A stretch of DNA of 64,000 nucleotides from Amycolatopsis rubida (GCF_900115345.1 NZ_FOWC01000002.1:620001-684000), one strand, 5' to 3'; shown: positions 26,750-35,864, counted from the stretch's first letter. The notes: generated from the sequence alone by a model not told the origin. Numbers and translations are program-made.

Positions 26750-27537
26750 CCGTGAGCCGCACCGAAGACGGCTCCGGCCACTCCGGCCAGGATGAGGCGG
26801 GCGGCGTCGAAACCGCCCGCTCCGCCGAGACCGCCGAGTTCGCCGGGGAGTCCGCGCCGGTGGAACGGACCGGCTGGTCCCGGTGGGTGGTCATCGGCGG
26901 GACGCTGATCGCGGTGCTGCTGGTCGGGGCCGCGATCGGGGTCTTCGCGACGCGGCTCACCGACGGCGGCGACGCGGTGCCCGCGACGCCGGGTGCGGGT
27001 TCGGTCGAGGTCGGGTTCGCCCAGGACATGTCGGTGCACCACCTGCAGGCGGTCACCATGGCCGGCTGGGCGCGCGACCACTCCACCGACCCAGAGATCC
27101 GCCAGCTCGCGTTCGACATCGAGCGCACGCAGACCGAGCAGGTCGGGCGGATGAAGGGCTGGCTCATGCTGTGGGACCAGCCCGAACAGGCGACCGGCGC
27201 GTACATGACGTGGATGACCGAGCCGATGGGCCACGCGGGCATGCGGATGCCGACGAGCAGCCCGGCGGGCGGCGCGCCGATGCCGGGCATGGCCACCGAC
27301 GCGGACCTGGCGAAGCTGCGCTCGCTGTCCGGCCGCGCGCTGGACGTCGAGTTCCTGCAGCTGATGCTGCGGCATCACCAGGGCGGTGTGGCGATGGCCG
27401 AGTACGCGCAGGACCACACGTCCAATGACGCGGTGAAAGCGTTGTGCCGCAGCATGTTGGTGTCTCAAGGGGCGGAGATGGACCAGATGAAGCTCATGCT
27501 GAAGGGGCGGGACGCGCAGCCGCTGCCTTTCCCCTAG
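26746..27537 (+). CDS. DUF305 membrane-anchored protein
   Basis: A 263-aa protein with an acidic cytoplasmic start, one membrane helix (WVVIGGTLIAVLLVGAAIGVFA) and an external four-helix DUF305 domain (ferritin-like fold). It carries the paired histidine motifs QDMSVHHLQAVTMAG and LRHHQGGVAMAEYA and a Met-rich loop (MGHAGMRMP, APMPGMAT), suggesting copper or other metal binding, by inference. I start at the GTG at 26746, which overlaps the previous TGA; a GTG at 26752 is the alternative. It converges with the flavin reductase gene and both stop codons lie in the same CTAG. Confidence 0.88.
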   Translation: MTVSRTEDGSGHSGQDEAGGVETARSAETAEFAGESAPVERTGWSRWVVIGGTLIAVLLVGAAIGVFATRLTDGGDAVPATPGAGSVEVGFAQDMSVHHLQAVTMAGWARDHSTDPEIRQLAFDIERTQTEQVGRMKGWLMLWDQPEQATGAYMTWMTEPMGHAGMRMPTSSPAGGAPMPGMATDADLAKLRSLSGRALDVEFLQLMLRHHQGGVAMAEYAQDHTSNDAVKALCRSMLVSQGAEMDQMKLMLKGRDAQPLPFP

Positions 27538-28139
27538 AGCGCTCCCGAGCTTTTGTACGCAGGCCGCGCCAGGTCCTTGACCTCGCCCAGCGTCCCCCAT
27601 TCGTCGCGCCCCAGCCGGGACAGCGGCCGCAGCCGCTCGATCAGCGGATGGTCGCCGTCAAGAACGTTCTCGGCGACCGCGAGGTGCACGACCCGGCCGA
27701 ACACCACCGTCGAGCGGCCGAAACCCACCGTGCTGTGCAGTTCGCATTCGAATGCCACCGGCGATTCCGCCACCCGCGGCGGGCGGACCTTCAGGCTCGG
27801 CTCGCGGGTCAGCCCGGCCTCGTCGAATTCGCTCAGCTCCGGCGGGAAATCCGCGCCGGTGGCGTTGATCTGCTCGAACAGCGGCTCGGGCGCGAGGTTG
27901 ACCACGAATTGCCGGGTCGCCTCGACGTTGCGCAGGGTGTCTTTCCGGCCGACCGAGGTGAACTGCAGGACCGCGGGCGCGGCCGAGGCGACGGTGAAGA
28001 ACGAATGCGGCGCGAGGTTGTCCACTCCGTCGCGGGAAATGCTCGACACCCAGGCGATGGGCCGCGGTACGACGGTCGCGGTCATCAGGTGGTAGAACGC
28101 GTTCGGGGCCAGCTGTGCGGGGTCGAAGTCCTTGCGCAT
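27534..28139 (-). CDS. Flavin reductase-like / FMN-binding split-barrel protein
   Basis: A 201-aa soluble protein of the flavin reductase family. The recognisable core is TATVVPRPIAWVSSISRDGVDNLAPHSFF (residues 19-47), then FVVNLAPEPLFEQ and FECELHSTVGFG. These proteins bind FMN and reduce flavins or act as partner oxidoreductases. The physiological partner is not evident here. Its last codon overlaps the DUF305 gene tail to tail. It is followed, in its own direction, by no gene. Confidence 0.85.
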   Translation of the reverse strand: MRKDFDPAQLAPNAFYHLMTATVVPRPIAWVSSISRDGVDNLAPHSFFTVASAAPAVLQFTSVGRKDTLRNVEATRQFVVNLAPEPLFEQINATGADFPPELSEFDEAGLTREPSLKVRPPRVAESPVAFECELHSTVGFGRSTVVFGRVVHLAVAENVLDGDHPLIERLRPLSRLGRDEWGTLGEVKDLARPAYKSSGAL

Positions 28140-28149
28140 AACCCCCGGT

Positions 28150-29070
28150 CTACCAGGACAGCTCCGTGCACCGGCGGGCGCATTGCGGTCCCTCGACTTG
28201 CAGCGTCGCGTGTTTGATCTCGTAGCGGACCGACAGCAGGTCCTGCGCCTCGGTGAGCACGGTGGACTGTTCGGCGCCGGCCTGCATCGTCAGGTGCGCC
28301 GAAGCGACCTCCATACCCGAGGTGAGGGTCCAGACGTGCAGGTCGTGCACGTCCGCGACGCCCGGCAGCGCGGCGAGTTCGGTGCTGATCTCGCCCACGT
28401 CCACACCGGCGGGCGCGTGCTGGAACAGGATCCGCAGCGCGCGGCGGGCGAGCGCCCAGGTGCGCGGCAGCACGAAGAGGCCGATCGCGACACCGATGAT
28501 CGGGTCGGCGTAGCGCCAGCCGGTGGTGAGCGTGATCGCGCCGCTGAGCAGCACGCCGACCGAACCGACGAGGTCAGCCAGCACTTCGAGGTACGCGCCG
28601 CGGACGTTCAGGCTCTCCTTCGCACCCGAGCGCAGCACCAGGAACGACACGACGTTGGCGACGAGACCCGCGGCCGCGGCGAGCAGCACCGGCAGGCCGG
28701 GCACCTCCGGCGGGTCGGCGATCCGGCCGATCGCCTCGACCGCCACGTACCCCGCGACACCGAACAGCAGCACCGCATTCGCAAGCGCGGCGAGGACTTC
28801 CGCCCGGTACATGCCGAACGTACGGCTGGGCGTCGGCCCGCTGCGCCGGGCGAGCACGATCGCGGCGAGCGCCATTCCGACGCCGAGAACGTCGGTGAAC
28901 ATGTGCGCGGCGTCGGAGATCAGCGCGAGCGAACCGGTCGCGAAGCCGACCGCGAACTCCAGCACCATGAACCCGGCGCCGACCGCGAGAGCGATCAGCA
29001 GCGCGCGGACGTAGCGGCCGGACGCGCTCGCCGGAGCGGCGGTGTGCCCGTGGCCGTGCCCGTGTCCCAT
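28150..29070 (-). CDS. CDF-family cation efflux protein
   Basis: A 306-aa cation diffusion facilitator that exports divalent metals in exchange for protons. The start MGHGHGHGH is a metal-binding tail. Six membrane helices are visible and the cytoplasmic domain ends in the HVWTL strand. Metal-site residues in helix 2 are in ISDAAHMFTD. In helix 5 the usual HxxxD reads YLEVLADLVGS, with Glu in place of His, which may shift metal preference. The C-terminus has CARRC, a possible extra ligand pair. A promoter with an operator in its spacer precedes it (29102-29130). Metal unknown. Confidence 0.9.
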   Translation of the reverse strand: MGHGHGHGHTAAPASASGRYVRALLIALAVGAGFMVLEFAVGFATGSLALISDAAHMFTDVLGVGMALAAIVLARRSGPTPSRTFGMYRAEVLAALANAVLLFGVAGYVAVEAIGRIADPPEVPGLPVLLAAAAGLVANVVSFLVLRSGAKESLNVRGAYLEVLADLVGSVGVLLSGAITLTTGWRYADPIIGVAIGLFVLPRTWALARRALRILFQHAPAGVDVGEISTELAALPGVADVHDLHVWTLTSGMEVASAHLTMQAGAEQSTVLTEAQDLLSVRYEIKHATLQVEGPQCARRCTELSW

Positions 29071-29101
29071 CGCTCGCCTCCCGGGTTTCGGTGTCGAGAG
29101 G

Positions 29102-29130
29102 AATATATAGTGACATGCGCATATGTGCAA
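29102..29130 (-). promoter_or_regulatory. CDF gene promoter with internal palindrome
   Basis: Reading the minus strand, TTGCAC (-35, 29130-29125), a 17-bp spacer and TATATT (-10, 29107-29102) form a good promoter. The spacer carries a symmetric element, ACAT...ATGT ends around ATGCGC (29113-29126), as expected for metal sensors that bind between the hexamers. No sensor gene is adjacent. Confidence 0.6.
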
Positions 29131-29131
29131 T

Positions 29132-29150
29132 ACAGGGTAGCCTAACTTCA
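29132..29150. promoter_or_regulatory. Possible DtxR/IdeR-type iron box
   Basis: The 19 bases centred on TAGCCTAAC match 14 of 19 positions of the iron-box consensus TTAGGTTAGSCTAACCTAA. It lies just upstream of the CDF promoter, so iron- or manganese-dependent control is possible. The right arm is degenerate. Confidence 0.35.
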
Positions 29151-29204
29151 CTCTAATGCCTGGTGGAGCGTTTCTCCCAGCCCTGTTCCGCGAGGTGGGA
29201 AAGA

Positions 29205-30326
29205 TCAGCGCACGAGCCGGAAGAACCCGCGGATCTGCTCGACGAGCGACGCCGGTTGCTCCATCGCCGCGAAGTGCCCACCGCGCGGCAACCGCTCGAA
29301 CCAGCGCAGATCGGTGTACTTGAGCTCCGCCTGCCGCCGCGACGGGCGGACGATGTCGCGCGGGTAGACGGAGATGCCGGACGGCGCCGTGACGAGATCG
29401 CCGAAGCTGCGGTAGCTCTCCCAGTACAGCCGCGCGGACGACGTCGCCGACGCGGTGAACCAGTACGCCGAGATCGCGTCGAGCAGCTGCTGCCGGGTGA
29501 CCGCGTCCTCCGGGTGACCGTTGTTGTCGGTCCAGGCCCAGAACTTCTCGGCGATCCAGGCTGCCTGACCGGCCGGCGAGTCGGTCAGGCCGTAGCCGAG
29601 CGTTTGCGGACGCGTGCCCTGTTGCCCCGAATACCCCCGGCCGGTGCGCCGGAACTCCGCCGCCGCTCGCGCGCCTTCGCGTTCCTCGGCGGTCTCGTCC
29701 TCGAAGTCGCCCGTCGGCGCGGCCGCCATGTTGACGTGCACCCCCGCGACCCGCTCCCGCGCCACCTCGCCGAGTGCGCCCGAGACCGCCGAACCCCAGT
29801 CGCCGCCTTGCGCGCCATAGCGGTCGTAGCCGAGCGAGACCATCAGCTGATCCCAAGCCGTCGCGATCTTCCGCACGCCCCAACCGGTTTCGCCCGGCTT
29901 GGCACTCCAGCCGTACCCCGGCAACGAAGGCGCGACGACGTGAAACGCGTCCGCCGGGTCGCCGCCGTGCGCCCGCGGGTCGGCCAGCGGGCCGAGGAGG
30001 TCGAGGAACTCAAGCACCGAACCAGGCCAGCCGTGCGTGATCACCAGTGGAAACGCGTCCGGCTCCGGCGAACGGAGGTGCACGAAGTGGATCCCGAGGC
30101 CGTCGATCTCCTGACGGAACTGCGGGAAGACGTTGAGCCGCTCGGCGAACCCGAAGTCGTAGTCCTCGGCCCAGCTGCGGCACAGCTCCTCGGCATAGCC
30201 CAGCGGCACCCCTTGCGACCAGTCGCCGACAGTCTCCGCTTCCGGCCACCGAGTGCGCCGCAACCGCGCTCGCACGTCGTCGATGTCCGCTTCAGCCACC
30301 CTGACCTGGAACGGCTCGGCACTCAC
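29205..30326 (-). CDS. Epoxide hydrolase, EHN-domain type
   Basis: A 373-aa soluble alpha/beta hydrolase with the N-terminal EHN lid domain (residues 1-100: RTRWPEAETVGDWSQGVPL). The oxyanion motif is HGWPGS (98-103), the nucleophile Asp176 is in GAQGGDWGSA, and the catalytic base histidine is in LPRGGHFAAMEQP near the C-terminus. The architecture matches the microsomal/juvenile-hormone epoxide hydrolase group. It stands alone between tRNA-Arg and the CDF gene; the true substrate is not predictable. Confidence 0.9.
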   Translation of the reverse strand: MSAEPFQVRVAEADIDDVRARLRRTRWPEAETVGDWSQGVPLGYAEELCRSWAEDYDFGFAERLNVFPQFRQEIDGLGIHFVHLRSPEPDAFPLVITHGWPGSVLEFLDLLGPLADPRAHGGDPADAFHVVAPSLPGYGWSAKPGETGWGVRKIATAWDQLMVSLGYDRYGAQGGDWGSAVSGALGEVARERVAGVHVNMAAAPTGDFEDETAEEREGARAAAEFRRTGRGYSGQQGTRPQTLGYGLTDSPAGQAAWIAEKFWAWTDNNGHPEDAVTRQQLLDAISAYWFTASATSSARLYWESYRSFGDLVTAPSGISVYPRDIVRPSRRQAELKYTDLRWFERLPRGGHFAAMEQPASLVEQIRGFFRLVR

Positions 30327-30405
30327 CGCCGCCTCCCTCCGCGTCGACGGTTCGACGCTACCGCGTTAAGCACCCTCCTGTGCACGACCGGAACGGGGCA
30401 TGCGC

Positions 30406-30411
30406 TAGGCT
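30406..30411 (+). promoter_or_regulatory. Possible -10 element of tRNA-Arg
   Basis: TAGGCT lies 20 bp before the tRNA 5' end. The candidate -35 (CTGTGC or TGCACG) is weak, so the call rests on position. Confidence 0.35.
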
Positions 30412-30431
30412 CTGTCCAGTCGCGCAAGCGA

Positions 30432-30507
30432 GCCCTCGTAGCTCAGGGGATAGAGCACTGCCCTCCGGAGGCAGGTGTCGCAGGTTCGAATCCTGCCGAG
30501 GGCACCA
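30432..30507 (+). tRNA. tRNA-Arg (anticodon CCG), CCA encoded
   Basis: A full cloverleaf folds: acceptor GCCCTCG / CGAGGGC, D arm GCTC...GAGC, anticodon stem CTGCC / GGCAG with loop CTCCGGA (anticodon CCG at 30465-30467), T arm GCAGG TTCGAAT CCTGC, discriminator A at 30504 and encoded CCA at 30505-30507. It reads CGG codons, which are abundant in this high-GC genome. It marks the left edge of the decayed island. Confidence 0.97.
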
Positions 30508-31864
30508 CAAGGATGGGAACGGGAGAGATGTCAGAGATGACATCCTCCCTTTTTCGTTTTCAGACGGCGGGACCGCAGGTCCAATCAGCGCGACCGGGCC
30601 TGGCTTTGCCGCCGTTCCCCGGATTCCGGCCTTCGGGATGAGATCGCGTTGGCGCGGTCGGCGGCTCGTGAGCCGGGGATGAGTCGTTGACCCGCGGCCG
30701 CCGGTTCGTCTCCGCACACCGCGGCACCCGCGTCGCCGCCCGGTTGTGCCGGGTACCGCTGCCGCCCGGGTTCCGCGAACGACGGGCCAAGCCCACCGGG
30801 GTGCTTACGGCAAGCCAGTCCGCCGAAGCGCCGGGGCTGGCGGCTGCCGCGCGCTCGCCCCCGCGTCCTTGCGCATCCTCGACCGCACCTGGAACCGGAC
30901 GCCTTCCGGTGCTTCGAGGGAGAACTCGTTTCCCCGCCCGGGCACCACGTCGACGGTCAGGTCGGTGCGCCGCCAGTACTCGTACTGGTCGGCGCTCATC
31001 CAGCCGGGAATTCGCCGAGACCCGATCCCGGCCGAGCGGTGCGCCGGTTCCGCACGACCGGGCGGCAGCGACAACTCGTGCCCGGCATCGGCTGAACCCG
31101 TGCGCCGTCATCGCCCGCGTGCCGATCGTCGAGTCAGGCGATTGCCTCGACCGTCTCGGACCAGCCTGCCTTTTGCCGGTCTTTGTGCGCGCGTGGCCGT
31201 TTCCGGCGAGGGCCGCGCGAAGGAAGGACCGGTGTCAGGGACTCCCGAGCGCCGCGCCGCCGAGCTGACCCGACCAAGTTCTCGCGCCGACCCGCGAAGG
31301 CCTCCGTGGCCTCTCCTCGGAAAACGGCAGGCGACAGCGCCTCCGGTGGTCCTCCGCGGATTCCCGCTCAGCGCGGTCGTACTTCGGCTTTGAGAATGAG
31401 CCAAACCGCTGTTCCGATCCGGATTCAGCGTCCCAGAGCAGTCCTGGGCCCGCCTCGGACCACCCGATCCGCAACGTTCAACAGCAGTGTCACCACCCTC
31501 GCCGCCTGCTGCGCGCACACGACACGATGACGGCGTCGTGAGCGGCCTTTTGCTCCGCCGAGGCTGCTGGTCCGATCAGCGGGGTTCATGGACAGGCTGC
31601 GCAACTACCCGATTCCGCACCATGCGCCCGGTGTGCTTCGAGTTGACGAGGATGGCGCACACTCGATTCGCCAGCGATTGCCTTGCGAGCTGCGGGCGCC
31701 AGAACGGGTCGGCCTCAAGAACGGTTTTCCTTGCCCGCTCGGCAGGCAGGCTTTGCCCAGGTCGCAACCCGTTTCGGCGTGGCTGGCGCAGCCGTCCCAG
31801 TACTTCCGCACCGAACCGGTAAGACGGTCTGCGGCACGCAGCGGAGCGCCGAGCAGATTCCGGT
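30508..31864. other. 1.36-kb region without a convincing gene
   Basis: After the tRNA there is a T-rich stretch (CTTTTTCG near 30550) that may end its transcript. No open frame here shows a clear ribosome site, a plausible composition and a known domain together. A minus-strand frame at 30805-31074 includes the protein-like stretch SADQYEYWRRTDLTVDVVPG and may be a remnant of a lost gene. I see no transposase or integrase similarity. Confidence 0.55.
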
Positions 31865-32745
31865 GGCCGAGGACCGGCCGGCAGGAGTGCAGCAGACCAG
31901 TTCTGTGCGTAAGGGATCTCGTGCTGACGGCAGAATCGTTCCACGATCAGGTGAGTGCGGCGCAGGTGCGGGCGGGGTATGCCGGGAAAGAGGTGGTGCT
32001 CGATCTGGTAGTTCAGGCTGCCGCGGATGTCGCGCGAGGTCAGCATTTGCCGGAGCAGGCCTGCCGGTCATCGTCGGCATTCCCTTGTGGTTGGGCGCGA
32101 ACGAACAGCCCAGGTAAATGCCCCAGAGGGCTTGGTGCACCACGACGAACGTGACCGGGCGAGAGCACGAGAAACACCGCGTGCGGCAGCCCGTGACGGC
32201 GCGGTCAGCAAGGTGCCTTCGACGCGGCGCATCTTCGTCTCGCCGCGCCACACCGCCCGGATTCCCAAGACGTGCGGGTTGAGCCCATCGAGGGTGCGCA
32301 GCGGGAAGAAGAGAACCGCCTGATTCTTGGCCAGCCAGCGGAGAAAACCCTGTTTCACGCGGGCCTGCCGGCTGGTGAAAGCCAGCGCCGGGAGGTCGAG
32401 GTCGGGGTCGTGCTCCTCGTGGCCGGGGTCGGCGTGGTGCCGGTTGTGCCCGTCGTTCCGCCGCTGGTAGCTCATCCCGACCAGACCGCCGTGCACGACG
32501 GCGGGTCCGGAAAATCTGCTTGTGCCCGGCGTCGTGGCCGACGAACACCAGCTGCGCGAACACCACGGCCAGCAGAACCGCGATCAGCAGCTGCCACCAC
32601 GTGCCGCCCAGGAACGCGAACCCGACCCACGGTCCAGAGAACACCGCCAGGTCCGCGACGATCACCGCGGCGTGCTAGCAGTGGCGGCGGCGCAGCAGCC
32701 CGGCTCCGCGAACTTCGGCGAGCAGGCTGCCTTACCCCGCCGACG
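31865..32745 (-). pseudogene. Fatty-acid desaturase remnant with several frameshifts
   Basis: The three histidine boxes of acyl-lipid/acyl-CoA desaturases are all present but in different frames: GHDAGHKQ, HNRHHADP and QIEHHLFP. Flanking blocks also match the family (TWWQLLIAVLLAVVFAQL, KQGFLRWLAKNQAVLFFP, HQALWGIYLGCSFAPNHKG). The frame changes at least three times, an in-frame stop follows LLRRRHC near the N-terminus, and about ten residues normally preceding LNYQIEHH are missing. The gene is therefore dead. Its start region near 32745 is approximate. Confidence 0.85.
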
Positions 32746-33348
32746 CGTTCACCAGCGCGACGTCGCAGACGCTCCGGCGGCGAAGGAGGAAAACCGAACG
32801 CCGCGGCTGCGGCGGTGATCGGCGGCGGAGAGCGTGCGTCCGGCGGCGGGCGAGTCGGGATGACTGAACAGCACCGGTGAAGCCGGGACGCGGGCGCTGC
32901 GGGAATGTACGGGTGTGCGCGACAAAAGAAACTCCTGGAAAAGAGGCCGGAAGGTGAACACGGCCGGCGGTGACGCATGAGCACCGAACAGCGGCGTCGA
33001 GCAGGTCGACGCGCACCGGGTTCGGGCAGAGGCTTGGTCGCAGCTCGGACAGCGTCGCCAAGGTTCCTCGTGACCCAGAGTCGGAGGCGCGGCGCGAGCC
33101 TGCTCCTGTCGACACTACGCGCATCAGAGGGAAACCGCCAGCGGAGGGCCCTTGCTTGACGGCCCGCGTGCCGGTGTGCTCCACTGTTCAAGGTTAAAGA
33201 TTTTTGTGCTCGTTGTTCCTGACGCCCGCAGAGGTTTTTGGCGAGCGTCGGCTCTGTCCCCTTTCGGGGCTCTTTGATTTCACGCTCGCGACCCGGCCGC
33301 CTCGTACGAGGTTGCGCCGCATACTCGACGCGAGAAGGAAAAATTCTG
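32746..33348. other. 600-bp gap before the cold-shock gene
   Basis: No gene is recognised. The last 160 bases, with a T-rich stretch (GATTTTTGTG) near 33200, probably hold the promoter and the long 5' leader typical of cold-shock mRNAs. Confidence 0.5.
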
Positions 33349-33552
33349 ATGTCCCAGGGTACTGTGAAGTGGTTCAATTCCGAAAAGGGATTCGGATTCA
33401 TCGCTCCCGACGACGGTGGCAGCGACGTGTTCGTCCACTACTCGGAAATCACCGGCGGCGGCTTCCGCAGTCTCGACGAGAACGCCCGCGTGCAGTTCGA
33501 CGTCGGCCAGGGCAACCGCGGCCCGCAGGCCACGGCGGTGTCGGTCCTCTGA
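33349..33552 (+). CDS. Cold-shock protein (CspA family)
   Basis: A 67-aa single cold-shock domain that binds single-stranded RNA and DNA. The RNA-binding motifs are intact: [12 protein letters not shown] (RNP1) and VFVHYSEI (RNP2). The ATG at 33349 follows GAGAAGGA. It is one of only two intact-looking genes in the decayed island and is followed by a DUF6292-like gene in the same direction. Confidence 0.95.
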   Translation: MSQGTVKWFNSEKGFGFIAPDDGGSDVFVHYSEITGGGFRSLDENARVQFDVGQGNRGPQATAVSVL

Positions 33553-33623
33553 TCACCACCACGCCGGCCGCGCCCACCCGCATCCCCGCCCCGCTCAACG
33601 TTCCGGGTTTCGAGGTACCGACC

Positions 33624-34238
33624 GTGATCTCGACTCCCGCCCCGCCGAGCGAGGGCACGGCAGCGCATCTCGCCTCCTGCCGCACCGCCCACCTGCGCGA
33701 ACATCAGCAGCACCGCGCCCTCGCCGCACGCACCGTCGCCCGGAAGGCGCGCGACCGCGACGACGAAACCCTCCTGTTGTCCATTTTGGACCTCGAACCC
33801 GGTGCCACGGCACCGAGCCTGGAGTCCGCGCTGGCAAGCTACGTCCGTCAGGTCGCCGAGCAGATCGGCGTCCCCCTCGACGCGGTGACGCACGAGGTCA
33901 CCGACACCGCCACTGCCTATCTCGGCCTCAGCTCCAGCACCGCCGCGCTCCCGCGGCGCGACCTGATGCTCGTCTGGGACGAACGACTCGGCTGGTCCAT
34001 CGCGATCGAACCACGCGGCAACGACCGTCCGCCCGTGATCCGCCGCCTCCGCGGCCACCTCGCGCCCCCGCCCGGCATCGTCGCGCAGTTCGTCGCCGAC
34101 GTCCTCGACGGACGCCACAACGAACAGCTCAGCCCCGTGCCCGCCCAACTCGACCGGGCAGCCCTGGCGGCACACATCAACGCATTCCCGGGCAGGCTCT
34201 CGAACACCGACGCGAGTGCCCGCGGAATCCGGCAGTAG
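33624..34238 (+). CDS. DUF6292-like protein
   Basis: A 204-aa soluble protein. The central part (residues 70-170) resembles DUF6292 proteins of Pseudonocardiaceae: LASYVRQVAEQIGVPLDAVTHE, then TDTATAYLGLSSS and RRDLMLVWDERLGWSIAIE. The N-terminal 60 residues are Arg/His-rich and probably flexible. The GTG at 33624 gives a reasonable start, but the frame is open upstream through the cold-shock gene, so the start is uncertain. No function is known. Confidence 0.6.
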   Translation: MISTPAPPSEGTAAHLASCRTAHLREHQQHRALAARTVARKARDRDDETLLLSILDLEPGATAPSLESALASYVRQVAEQIGVPLDAVTHEVTDTATAYLGLSSSTAALPRRDLMLVWDERLGWSIAIEPRGNDRPPVIRRLRGHLAPPPGIVAQFVADVLDGRHNEQLSPVPAQLDRAALAAHINAFPGRLSNTDASARGIRQ

Positions 34239-34732
34239 CTTTCAGCCAGTCAATTCACGTTTTTCGCTGAGCGATGCTCTTCGTCATTTCCCGAATAGCG
34301 ATCGCCTTCCCCGCAAGTCAGCGAATTCCGTCACCTCAGCGCGGCAGCCGGGATATGCCCACTGCTCCGCAACGTCCGTGAGGCCGCCAGATCACCACGG
34401 ATGAAGCCGAGCCGAAGACACTGCCCGCCCTGCACGAACGCGCTCCGCAGGTCGGCGACCGGCCAAGTTCCTCGTCGAGAGCCATCGTCCGGCAGGCTTC
34501 CGCTGTTGGCTGTCGATCACGTCGGCTTCGGTCGCGAGGACGAGGAGCCAGACGGTTTCGCTGGTCCGGGGTCAGCACTCGCAGCGCTGATCGCGCGGAA
34601 CGGTCAGGTCCGCGACCCGGGGGCGCCCCCAGGTCGCCTCGACCTGCCGATGAACCCCTCTTCAGCCCGGTTCCGATCTGTTGACAGTCCTGCCGGCGGC
34701 ACCGCACTGGCCCGATACTCGAAACCGCCATC
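34239..34732. other. 494-bp gap, nothing recognised
   Basis: Both strands have open frames, but none shows a family, a ribosome site or convincing composition. It separates the DUF6292-like gene from the truncated response regulator. Confidence 0.5.
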
Positions 34733-35124
34733 TCACACCGGGCGGATGAGGCGGCTCTCGTAAGCGAAGATCACCGCCTGGACCCGGTCGCGGAGTTCGA
34801 GCTTGTGCAGGATCCGCCCCAGATGCGACTTCACCGTCGCCTCCGCGAGGTGCAAGGCGGCCGCGATCTCGGCGTTGGACAAACCGCAGCCCACCTGGAC
34901 CAGCACCTCTCGTTCGCGGGCGCTGATTCTGCTGAGCCGTTCGTCGCGGGCGGTGGTGGCGTCGTCGGGGAGGTGCGGGCGGAATTTCTCCAGCAGGCGG
35001 CCGGTGACGCGCGGGGAGACCACCGCGTAGCCAGCGGCTACGGTGCGGATCGCGGTGAGCAGTTCCTCCGGTCTGGTGTTCTTGAGCTGGAAGCCCGACG
35101 CACCGGCTTTGAGCCCGGCGAAGG
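34733..35124 (-). pseudogene. NarL/LuxR-type response regulator, 5' truncated
   Basis: The C-terminal part of a response regulator survives. Its end of the receiver domain reads AFAGLKAGASGFQLKNTRPE, and the complete LuxR helix-turn-helix follows (SAREREVLVQVGCGLSNAEI, then LHLAEATVKSHLGRILHKL). The phosphorylated aspartate and most of the receiver are missing, because the homology stops at about 35124 where a lectin fragment begins on the other strand. The remaining frame might still be made from an internal GTG at 35023, but it would lack phosphorylation control. Confidence 0.8.
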
Positions 35125-35481
35125 CGGATCCGCAACCACCACTCGGCCAAGGTACTCGGTGTCGATCAGATGTCCACTGCGGACAGCGCGGTGGTCGTCC
35201 AGTACACCGACAACGGCGACGGCTGGTTCCGGATCGTCAACCGCAACTCCGGCAAGGTGCTCGGCGTGCACCGCATGTCCATTGCGGACAGTGCCAGGGT
35301 GGCCCAGTACGCCGACAACGGCACCACCGACCACGACTGGCGGCTGCTTGACGACGGCAGCGGCTGGTTCCGGAACTTCGGCAAGGTGCTTGGCGTGGAC
35401 CGGATGTCTACTGCGGACAGCGCGCAGGTGGTGCAGTTCAGCGACAACGGGACTGCGGACCACTTGTGGCGAATGCGCTGA
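35125..35481 (+). pseudogene. Ricin-type beta-trefoil lectin, 5' truncated
   Basis: Three repeats of a ricin B-like unit are visible: SAKVLGVDQMSTADSAVVVQ, SGKVLGVHRMSIADSARVAQ and GKVLGVDRMSTADSAQVVQF, each followed by a D-N-G turn and the W near its end. The end LWRMR is the natural C-terminus. The frame enters directly from the response-regulator fragment on the opposite strand with no signal peptide or catalytic domain, so the front of the gene is lost. Such modules usually target secreted enzymes to carbohydrate. Confidence 0.75.
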
Positions 35482-35537
35482 CCCAGGCGGCGCCCGGGTG
35501 GCTTCCGACCTTGAGGGCCAGAAGCCACCGGGAACGC

Positions 35538-35864
35538 TCAATCCTCCTCGGCCCTTCGCCCGCGCAGCACCGCGACCGGTTGGCTGTCGTCGCTGGGCTC
35601 AAGCGCGCCGACGAGATCTTCTCCTGCCCCGCGCAGAACGAACGCACCCGGGTCCACCGCCAGAGCCGCCCCGATGCGACACAGGCTGGTTTCCAGGTTC
35701 TCCCCCTCGACGACGGGGCGCACTGCGAACAGCACCGCCTCGCAGAAACCCTCCGCTGCCAGAAGCTGGAGGCTGGACAACCCGACCGATTCCGCGATCA
35801 GGAGGGAATGGTCCCCCGAAAAATGGACATTCACTTTGGCGATAACGCCGAAACATTCCTCCAA
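35538..35864 (-). CDS. Hypothetical protein, possibly a remnant
   Basis: The 108-residue frame has protein-like composition (FSGDHSLLIAESVGLSSLQL, then GFCEAVLFAVRPVVEG). The only start is a TTG preceded by no clear ribosome site, and the frame is closed just upstream. It may be the C-terminal scrap of a longer gene. I do not recognise the family. Confidence 0.35.
   Translation of the reverse strand: MEECFGVIAKVNVHFSGDHSLLIAESVGLSSLQLLAAEGFCEAVLFAVRPVVEGENLETSLCRIGAALAVDPGAFVLRGAGEDLVGALEPSDDSQPVAVLRGRRAEED

Noticed and set aside
30432..30507. An integration site with an attachment repeat at the tRNA-Arg 3' end
   Set aside because: The tRNA 3' end does not recur in the window and no integrase is seen. 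The neighbouring decayed island is suggestive only.
30508..31864. Several overlapping open frames downstream of tRNA-Arg
   Set aside because: They overlap each other on both strands, have Arg/Pro/Ser-rich composition, no ribosome sites and no domains. None is supported as a gene.
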